This document shows positions 6,490 to 11,676 of a DNA stretch of 11,676 bases, one piece after another. The first letter of the stretch is position 1; each line of letters opens with the position of its first letter. The stretch covers positions 1 to 11,676 of the forward strand of contig JAJUHD010000070.1 in the NCBI GenBank assembly GCA_029268085.1, read 5' to 3'. The notes beneath the pieces were generated by a model that was given only the letters and a program-made list of their open reading frames with translations, made no database searches and was not told the origin of the DNA. The position numbers and the translations under genes are program-made. This DNA is from Bacillota bacterium (GTDB lineage: Bacteria; Bacillota; Clostridia; Oscillospirales; Oscillospiraceae).

Positions 6490-8426
6490 GCTGGGTTGGA
6501 AAGCTTTATGAAACCTATGAAAACTGCTCTGGTTTGATTGGCGTGGGAGCTGAAAACCCTGATGTAATGCCATTGCTTCCAGTTTCCCACACGACTCAAA
6601 ATGCTCACATTGAAATATGTATTGATGAGTACGGGAACTTCATTTGCGGCAGCAGCAGGGTAATCACCGAAAAAAGGAATCAAATAACAATTGTTCCCTG
6701 TACAGAGAAATCTGCAAACAGGACAAGCGCGCCAGAGCCGCATCCGCTCTTTGATAAGCTTCAATATCTTGCAGGAGATTATGTGGATTATGGTGGCGAT
6801 GAAAAAAAGCACTGCTATGAGAGCTACATCGGCAACCTGAGCAATTGGTGTGGTTTTGCTGATCCAAGCAGCCCAATTAAAGCAATCTACTTTTACTTAA
6901 AAAAAGGCCGCTTAATTGCGGATTTGTTATCGGAGGGCATACTGGTTGCTGACAAATCGGGTAAAGTCCTCCAAAAATGGAACGGAAGCAAAGAAAATAT
7001 GCCGGCTATCTACAAAGTTGCTGGTAATCCACTCGATGCCTTTATAAGGATAAGGGTTCAGCGACCGAATGTGATAGAAGATAGAGTGTGGTTGGACACT
7101 AGCGTGTGGAGATCCTTTGTAAGCTATTACAATACCATGCTAAGGGAACCTGACATCTGCTATGTTCAAGGCAATATGCTGCCGACTTCTGAAATGAGTC
7201 CGGCAAAAATAAGAAACGCCGCCGATAAGGCGAAGCTGATTTCATCAAATGACACACTAGGGTTTACCTTCAGAGGAAGGTTTTCAATTGCCTCACAGGC
7301 TGCGTCAATTAGCTACGAGGCTACTCAAAAGGCGCATAACGCCTTGAAATGGCTAATCTCAAAGCAGGGGGCATTCAATGGAGACCAGGTGTTTGTTGCC
7401 TGGGGAACAAAAAATGAGGAGACGCCCGACATCACAAAGGATTTGCTTGAGCTTGGGCTTGTTTTTGAAGACGCCGCTAAAACTGTAAGCACTCGAGAGG
7501 AATATGCCGCGCGACTGAGGTCGGCGATGGCCGGATACCGTAAAAAGCTGTACGACAACTCGGACATCATCATTATTGGGCTGGATTCTGCGACCCCGGG
7601 GAGGTTGTCTATAATTTACTACCGCGAGTTTACGGGGACAGACTTCCTTGACAGGCTGGAGTACTGGCACAGCACCTGTTTCTGGAGACATACATACAAA
7701 ACCGATAAGTCTGCTAGTAAAAAAAACAGGACGATAACCTTTACCGGAGCGCCGTCTCCTAAAGACATCGTTTTAGCGGCTTACGGTACAAAAGCGGGAG
7801 AAAAACTTGTTGCGTCTGCCGTTGAGAGGCTAGTGCCATGCATCCTCGACAGGGCGCCTATTCCGGAGGACATGGTGCATTCCATAGTGCGCAGGGCGGG
7901 TAACCCAGTGGCAATGGACAGTTGGGAGTACAAAAAAACGCTTTCAATTGCCTGCGCGGTCGTGAAAAAGCATTACAACGACAGATTCAACAGGACGAAG
8001 CCAAATAAAGAATCATATGAGGAGGTATGGAAAATGGCTCTTGACAAGGAAAGCAACGACAGGAGTTATTTATTTGGAAGACTGCTGGCATACGCGCAGA
8101 ATGTCGAAAGCTATGCAATGTACATATCGGAAGGCGATTCGCGCCAGACGAATGCAGAGCGCCTTATACGCCAGTTTACGTTGAAGCCTGCGACAACTTG
8201 GGGCATTATCGGCAGACAGCTGACCTATTACTTCAAGCGGCTTGGCGAAAACGCGCTTTCACACAGATGGAAGACCGAAATGTATCAGATAATCGATATG
8301 ATAGGTCCGGAGCGCTTTAATGACAAAAGGCTTGACGATATCTACATAGTCGGTTACGCGAGCCAAATGATTGAATTTGAAAACGAAAAAGAAATAGCCA
8401 AAGAAAAGAAAGGAGAACAAAAATGA
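6486..8426 (+). CDS. cas8c: Cas8c (Csd1) large subunit of type I-C Cascade
   Basis: This 646-residue protein is the large subunit expected to recognise the PAM and help open the target duplex. Recognisable family blocks are HPLFDKLQYLAGDY (from residue 86), LGFTFRGRF, SYEATQKAHNALKWLI (from 276), GDQVFVAWG, FTGTDFLDRLEYWHSTCFW (from 382), AAYGTKAGEKL (from 431) and ERLVPCILD. The length is at the upper end of the usual range. It begins within the cas5c stop and ends within the cas7c start, both with ATGA overlaps. The N-terminal half looks more AT-rich than cas4 and cas1. The C-terminal 130 residues are probably also made as a separate protein from an internal start at 8034. Confidence 0.96.
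   Translation: MSWVGKLYETYENCSGLIGVGAENPDVMPLLPVSHTTQNAHIEICIDEYGNFICGSSRVITEKRNQITIVPCTEKSANRTSAPEPHPLFDKLQYLAGDYVDYGGDEKKHCYESYIGNLSNWCGFADPSSPIKAIYFYLKKGRLIADLLSEGILVADKSGKVLQKWNGSKENMPAIYKVAGNPLDAFIRIRVQRPNVIEDRVWLDTSVWRSFVSYYNTMLREPDICYVQGNMLPTSEMSPAKIRNAADKAKLISSNDTLGFTFRGRFSIASQAASISYEATQKAHNALKWLISKQGAFNGDQVFVAWGTKNEETPDITKDLLELGLVFEDAAKTVSTREEYAARLRSAMAGYRKKLYDNSDIIIIGLDSATPGRLSIIYYREFTGTDFLDRLEYWHSTCFWRHTYKTDKSASKKNRTITFTGAPSPKDIVLAAYGTKAGEKLVASAVERLVPCILDRAPIPEDMVHSIVRRAGNPVAMDSWEYKKTLSIACAVVKKHYNDRFNRTKPNKESYEEVWKMALDKESNDRSYLFGRLLAYAQNVESYAMYISEGDSRQTNAERLIRQFTLKPATTWGIIGRQLTYYFKRLGENALSHRWKTEMYQIIDMIGPERFNDKRLDDIYIVGYASQMIEFENEKEIAKEKKGEQK
8020..8026 (+). promoter_or_regulatory. 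Internal ribosome binding site within cas8c
   Basis: AGGAGGT is a consensus Shine-Dalgarno placed 7 nt before an in-frame ATG at 8034. It is stronger than the sites before cas8c and cas4. Its presence inside a coding sequence supports deliberate internal initiation of Cas11c. Confidence 0.8.
8034..8426 (+). CDS. cas11c: Cas11c small subunit, translated internally from cas8c
   Basis: An in-frame internal reading frame gives 130 residues, identical to Cas8c residues 517-646 and beginning MALDKESNDRSYLFGRLLAYAQ. In characterised type I-C systems, the C-terminal part of cas8c is known to be translated on its own to give Cas11c, which lines the belly of Cascade and stabilises the R-loop. Here the start is set by a consensus ribosome binding site (8020-8026) with optimal spacing. 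The sequence is mostly predicted-helical and ends in a charged tail (NEKEIAKEKKGEQK), fitting a small helical subunit. Separate synthesis is inferred from the ribosome binding site and family knowledge. Gene finders normally miss it because it is nested in frame. Confidence 0.82.
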   Translation: MALDKESNDRSYLFGRLLAYAQNVESYAMYISEGDSRQTNAERLIRQFTLKPATTWGIIGRQLTYYFKRLGENALSHRWKTEMYQIIDMIGPERFNDKRLDDIYIVGYASQMIEFENEKEIAKEKKGEQK

Positions 8427-9271
8427 AGACGCTTGAGAATAAAATCGATTTTGCCGTTATTTTTTCTGTCAGTAAGGCCAACCCCAATGGAGATCCCTTG
8501 AATGGGAACAGGCCCAGGGAAAACTACGACGGTTTTGGCGAGATGTCGGATGTCTGCATCAAGAGAAAAATACGCAACAGGCTCCAGGATATGGGCGAAC
8601 GCATTTTTGTACAGTCGGACGATCGCTGCGACGACGGTTTCAAAAGCCTCAAGGAGAGGGCCGACAGCGTCGAGGAGTTGAAAAAGGCGGAAAGGGACAA
8701 AGACAAGGGGGCATTTGCTGGAGTCGTCTGTAAGACATGGATAGACGTGCGCTCCTTTGGGCAGGTTTTTGCCTTTAAAGACACAGATGTTTCAATCGGG
8801 GTTCGAGGGCCGGTATCAGTACACCCGGCGGTGAGCGTCTTGCCGGTTGAAATTGAAAGCCTTCAGATTACAAAAAGCGTAAACAGCGTCCCGGGCGAAA
8901 AGAAGTCTTCCGATACGATGGGGACCAAACATCGTGTCAACCACGCCACATACATATTTTACGGCAGTATAAACTGCCAGCTGGCCGAAAAGACCGGATT
9001 CACTGAAGAAGACGCCGAAAAGGTCAAAGAGGCTTTAAAGACGCTGTTTGAAAACGACTCTTCGTCAGCGCGGCCGGACGGAAGCATGGAGGTAAACCGT
9101 GTATTTTGGTGGAGGCACAATTGCAAAAACGGACTATATCCATCGGCGAAAGTTCATCGTTCCGTTAAAGTTGTGCCAAAAATGGAAGATCCGAAATCGT
9201 TTGAGGACTACGAGGTTGTTTGTACCGAATTGGAGGGGCTAACCCCGGAAGTGTATTATGGAGTACAATGA
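8423..9271 (+). CDS. cas7c: Cas7c (Csd2) Cascade backbone subunit
   Basis: This 282-residue RAMP protein polymerises along the crRNA to form the Cascade backbone. Signature segments are KANPNGDPLNGNRPR (18-32), MSDVCIKRKIRNR (41-53), DVRSFGQVFAF (108-118), IGVRGPVSV (125-133) and the C-terminal EVNRVFWWRHNCKNGLYPSAKVH region. The length is normal. The start ATG at 8423 overlaps the cas8c stop (ATGA) and follows GGAG 8 nt upstream. The 3' end overlaps the cas4 start by 14 nt. The gene is intact, with no unusual changes seen. Confidence 0.97.
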   Translation: MKTLENKIDFAVIFSVSKANPNGDPLNGNRPRENYDGFGEMSDVCIKRKIRNRLQDMGERIFVQSDDRCDDGFKSLKERADSVEELKKAERDKDKGAFAGVVCKTWIDVRSFGQVFAFKDTDVSIGVRGPVSVHPAVSVLPVEIESLQITKSVNSVPGEKKSSDTMGTKHRVNHATYIFYGSINCQLAEKTGFTEEDAEKVKEALKTLFENDSSSARPDGSMEVNRVFWWRHNCKNGLYPSAKVHRSVKVVPKMEDPKSFEDYEVVCTELEGLTPEVYYGVQ

Positions 9272-9920
9272 CGACAGTCTCCTGCAGCTTTCCGGAATCC
9301 AGCACTTTGCCTTCTGCCCCCGCCAGTGGGCACTCATTCACATTGAAAATCAGTGGGCAGAAAACGTTCACACAGTGGAGGGAGATATTTTTCACGAGCG
9401 CGCGCACGGCGAGGAGCGCGCCGAAAAACGGGGAGACGTAATCGTCCTGCGCGGCGTAAGAGTTTTTTCGGAAATGCTCGGAGTGACAGGCAAGTGCGAC
9501 GTCGTGGAATTTCGCCGCAGCACGGGCGGAGTTGAGCTTCATGGTCGCGAAGGCCTCTGGCAGCCGTACCCTGTCGAATACAAGAAGGGTGGGCCGAAGG
9601 AAGGTGGCGCCGACGAGCTGCAGCTCTGCTGTCAGGCGATGTGCCTCGAGGAAATGCTGGCATGCCGTATTCTGGAGGGAAGCCTGTTCTACGGAGAGCC
9701 GCGCCGCCGAACAAGGGTTGAGCTCACGCCGGAGCTGCGGAGCCTGACGGAAGACATGCTTAAGCAAATGCGGGCGTACTACGTTCGTGGTTACACTCCA
9801 AGGCCAAAGCGGGCTTTAAGATGCAAGGCGTGCTCGCTTGCCGACATTTGCCTGCCGCGCTTGGAGACCGCCGTCCCGGTAAAAACATACATCAAAACCG
9901 TACTGGAGGAAACAAGTTGA
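9258..9920 (+). CDS. cas4: Cas4 Fe-S RecB-like exonuclease of spacer acquisition
   Basis: This 220-residue protein trims prespacers and helps select PAM and orientation together with Cas1-Cas2. The iron-sulfur cluster cysteines are C20 (in HFAFCPRQW) and C189, C192 and C198 near the C terminus. The RecB-type nuclease centre is visible as H46 (IFHE), D81 (GKCD) and E107/K109 (VEYKKG), followed by the QLCCQAMCLEEML motif. The start at 9258 lies inside the end of cas7c, with GGAA 7 nt upstream. The cas1 ATG follows the cas4 stop with no gap. All key residues are present. The codons and composition look more GC-rich than cas8c. Confidence 0.96.
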   Translation: MEYNDDSLLQLSGIQHFAFCPRQWALIHIENQWAENVHTVEGDIFHERAHGEERAEKRGDVIVLRGVRVFSEMLGVTGKCDVVEFRRSTGGVELHGREGLWQPYPVEYKKGGPKEGGADELQLCCQAMCLEEMLACRILEGSLFYGEPRRRTRVELTPELRSLTEDMLKQMRAYYVRGYTPRPKRALRCKACSLADICLPRLETAVPVKTYIKTVLEETS

Positions 9921-10970
9921 ATGAGACGCCTGCTCAACACGCTTTACGTTACGATTGAGGACGCCTACCTGGCAAAGGACGGCGAGAACGTCGTCGTGCA
10001 GCGGGGGGCGGACGAGATCGCCCGTTTCCCGCTGCACACCCTGGAAAACATCATCAGCTTTTCCTACAGCGGTGCGAGCCCGGCGTTGATGGGCGTGTGC
10101 GCCGAACGCGGCATAAATCTCTGCCTGATGACGCAGATGGGTCGGTTTCTTGCAAGGGTATCCGGGAAGACAAGTGGGAATGTCCTGCTGAGGAAAAAGC
10201 AGTACAGAACGTCCGACAACGAGGCTGAAAGCTGCAGAATCGCACGGAACATGATCATCGGGAAGGTCTTCAACTGCCGCTGGAGCATCGAGCGAACATC
10301 ACGAGACCACTCGCTGAGGGTCGATTCGGAGCGTTTAAAGAGCGCGTCGCAGCGCTTGAGGCGTATAATCGACGAGATTAGAGATTGCGAAGATCTCGCG
10401 CGGCTCCGAGGCATCGAGGGTGAGGCGGCGGCGGTCTACTTTGGCGTGTTCGACTATATGGTGCTGAACAATAAGGACTTCTTCTACTACCGCGAGCGCT
10501 CCAAAAGACCGCCGCTCGACAGCTTGAACGCGCTTCTTTCATTCACATACGCACTGTTGGCAAATGACTGCGTTGCGGCGCTTGAAGGTGCGGGGCTGGA
10601 TCCGTACGTCGGCTTTTTACACCGGGACAGGCCGGGAAGGGCATCTCTCGCACTTGACCTAATGGAAGAACTCAGGCCGGCTATGGCTGACAGGTTTGTG
10701 CTGACGCTGGTAAATACCAGGGTGGTCGAACCAAGCGGTTTTTGCACGAGAGATGACGGCGGCGTCACAATGACCGACGACTGCCGACGAAAGGTTTTGT
10801 CGGCTTGGCAGGAGAAGAAGAAAGAGGCACTTACGCACCCTTATTTGAGCGAGAAGATTCACTGGGGGTCTTGTTCCACACGCTCAGGCGCTCCTGCTTG
10901 CGCGCCATCTTCGAGGAGATCTGGAGGAATATCCTCCATTCCTATGGAAGTGACTATATGTTCGTACTGA
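9921..10970 (+). CDS. cas1: Cas1 integrase, C-terminus altered by a one-base frameshift
   Basis: This is the metal-dependent integrase subunit of the Cas1-Cas2 spacer acquisition complex. The active-site residues lie upstream of the lesion: E166 (GIEGEAA), H234 (GFLHRD) and D246/E249 (ALDLMEE). After H314-W315-G316 the expected I-C tail continues in the +1 frame, reading LVPHAQALLLARHLRGDLEE and then YPPFLWK, with a stop at 10951-10953. As written, one extra G in the run 10864-10868 shifts the frame. The tail is then replaced by 33 unrelated Ser/Arg-rich residues, giving 349 residues and ending at 10970 inside cas2. Removing one G gives 343 residues, the usual I-C length, with a clean 4-nt gap to cas2. 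Either a real mutation or a homopolymer sequencing error fits. GGAGG lies 11 nt before the start. Confidence 0.93.
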   Translation: MRRLLNTLYVTIEDAYLAKDGENVVVQRGADEIARFPLHTLENIISFSYSGASPALMGVCAERGINLCLMTQMGRFLARVSGKTSGNVLLRKKQYRTSDNEAESCRIARNMIIGKVFNCRWSIERTSRDHSLRVDSERLKSASQRLRRIIDEIRDCEDLARLRGIEGEAAAVYFGVFDYMVLNNKDFFYYRERSKRPPLDSLNALLSFTYALLANDCVAALEGAGLDPYVGFLHRDRPGRASLALDLMEELRPAMADRFVLTLVNTRVVEPSGFCTRDDGGVTMTDDCRRKVLSAWQEKKKEALTHPYLSEKIHWGSCSTRSGAPACAPSSRRSGGISSIPMEVTICSY

Positions 10971-11248
10971 TTACATACGACGTGAATACTGAGACCTCTG
11001 CCGGTAGGAAAAGGCTCCGGCAGGTCGCGAAGCAGTGCGTAAACTACGGACAGCGTGTCCAGAACTCCGTTTTCGAGTGCGTAATGGACAATGCAAAGCT
11101 TAGTCAGGTTAAAAACGCGCTGCTCAAAATCATAGACCTTGAAAAGGACAGCCTCCGATTCTACTACCTTGGCAACAACTACCAGACCAAGGTGGAGCAC
11201 TTCGGGGCTAAGCCCTCATACGACCCGGAAGGGGTGATTGTCATCTAG
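10958..11248 (+). CDS. cas2: Cas2 adaptation protein
   Basis: This 96-residue ferredoxin-fold protein bridges two Cas1 dimers in the spacer integration complex. It begins MFVLITYDVNT, with the conserved aspartate at residue 8, and includes NYGQRVQNSVFEC and FYYLGNNY, which are typical of I-C Cas2. The frame stays open upstream to 10805, but those codons overlap cas1 and show no Cas2 similarity. The ATG at 10958 gives the family length and has GGAAG 7 nt upstream. It is the last cas gene; the leader starts immediately after the stop. Confidence 0.96.
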   Translation: MFVLITYDVNTETSAGRKRLRQVAKQCVNYGQRVQNSVFECVMDNAKLSQVKNALLKIIDLEKDSLRFYYLGNNYQTKVEHFGAKPSYDPEGVIVI

Positions 11249-11408
11249 TGCGAAAGTCAAGCGGACGTTGAGACGCCAGCGGTTTCGCACCGTGTAAATG
11301 GCTCCAAACCGTACAAAGACATCGCTGGCTTGCCGCTTTGCGACTGCCGCTTTGACATAATTTTCAACCCGTTACACAAGATGAACATATTTTTTGTATA
11401 TTTTTGCT
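11249..11408 (+). promoter_or_regulatory. CRISPR leader
   Basis: This is the 160-bp non-coding stretch between the cas2 stop and the first repeat, where spacer integration and array transcription should be directed. It contains an 8-bp inverted repeat (GTGCGAAA at 11248-11255, TTTCGCAC at 11283-11290), a 7-bp one (GCCAGCG at 11275-11281, CGCTGGC at 11323-11329), a 6-bp one (CGGTTT at 11280-11285, AAACCG at 11306-11311) and a direct repeat TGCCGCTTTG at 11331 and 11345. A perfect -35 box TTGACA sits at 11352-11357, but no convincing -10 is seen 17 bp later. The last 30 bp are AT-rich. Confidence 0.8.
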
Positions 11409-11676
11409 GTCGCTCCCCACGCGGGGAGCGTGGATTGAAATTTGTTTGATTACAAATAGTATTATTTTTATCCCTGTCGCTCCCCACGCGGGGAGCGTGG
11501 ATTGAAATGAGGCAGTCACCGTAACGGTCTTAGTGTCAAGCAGTCGCTCCCCACGCGGGGAGCGTGGATTGAAATCGCTACCCCCCGCCCATAGGCTAGG
11601 CCGGAACGCCGTCGCTCCCCACGCGGGGAGCGTGGATTGAAATGCCTACGGTATAAGTACCGGATGCTAAAACAAA
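11409..11676 (+). CRISPR. Type I-C CRISPR array (4 repeats, 3 full spacers, continues beyond window)
   Basis: Four identical 33-nt repeats lie at 11409-11441, 11476-11508, 11543-11575 and 11611-11643. Each contains an 8-bp stem CGCTCCCC/GGGGAGCG with an ACGC loop, followed by TGGATTGAAAT, which matches the 11-nt 5' handle left by Cas5c cleavage at the hairpin base. The spacers are 11442-11475 (34 nt, AT-rich), 11509-11542 (34 nt) and 11576-11610 (35 nt, GC-rich). A fourth, from 11644, is cut by the window edge. The repeat type, orientation and position after cas2 agree with I-C. Complete repeat identity is expected at the leader-proximal, most recently extended end. Confidence 0.98.

Noticed and set aside
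10860..10872. Programmed ribosomal frameshifting as the explanation for the cas1 break.
   Set aside because: I see no slippery heptamer, slowing stop codon or stimulatory Shine-Dalgarno at the site. A homopolymer indel is simpler.
10805..10957. N-terminal extension of the cas2 frame starting at 10805 (MAGEEERGTY...).
   Set aside because: It overlaps cas1 in a third frame, is neither the original nor the restored cas1 frame, and has no Cas2 similarity. Cas2 clearly begins MFVLITYDVN at 10958.
11257..11487. Minus-strand open frame across the leader and first repeats.
   Set aside because: It runs through CRISPR repeats, which are non-coding.
11509..11676. Spacer 2 or 4 targeting the S-layer gene in this window (self-targeting).
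   Set aside because: Only short shared words (such as a 9-mer near 846) and shared amino-acid flavour are seen. No protospacer-length match is present.

Overview
The window carries a complete type I-C CRISPR-Cas locus, all on the + strand, in the order cas3 - cas5c - cas8c (with a nested cas11c) - cas7c - cas4 - cas1 - cas2 - leader - CRISPR array. It is preceded by the 3' part of a large S-layer-type surface protein gene and a small orphan membrane protein gene. The S-layer homology (SLH) domains, Big2 Ig-like domain, strong GGAGG-type ribosome binding sites and the I-C subtype suggest a Gram-positive-type Bacillota, probably an anaerobic clostridial lineage. The genus cannot be told from this sequence.

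Positions 1-2528 hold the open-ended surface protein: glycine-rich beta-helix-like repeats, a Big2 domain, a second beta repeat domain, a Gly/Ser linker, a beta-rich domain and three C-terminal SLH modules. Positions 2529-2708 hold three stem-loops, the last with a T-rich tail. Positions 2709-3131 encode a roughly 140-residue protein with about four membrane segments and no recognisable family. Positions 3132-3360 are AT-rich, with a good sigma-A-type promoter at 3252-3280 driving the cas operon.

In the cas operon, cas5c, cas8c and cas7c are tightly coupled by ATGA overlaps, and cas4, cas1 and cas2 follow with little or no gap. Cas5c (crRNA processing), Cas8c, Cas7c and Cas11c form the Cascade surveillance complex. 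Cas3 is the recruited helicase-nuclease. Cas4-Cas1-Cas2 acquire new spacers. Within cas8c, a consensus Shine-Dalgarno at 8020-8026 precedes an in-frame ATG at 8034, which is the signature of a separately translated Cas11c small subunit.

The main anomaly is a one-base insertion in a run of five Gs (10864-10868) near the 3' end of cas1. It replaces the conserved C-terminal tail with unrelated residues. Removing one G restores a 343-residue Cas1 ending 4 nt before cas2. The array starts at 11409 with four identical 33-nt repeats and three complete spacers (34, 34, 35 nt), and runs off the right edge. Overall this is a canonical I-C system. The points of interest are the cas1 frameshift, the internal Cas11c start, the palindrome-rich leader, and spacer 2, whose complement reads as a beta-rich Ig-like protein segment. 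I see no sign of a wholly new system.
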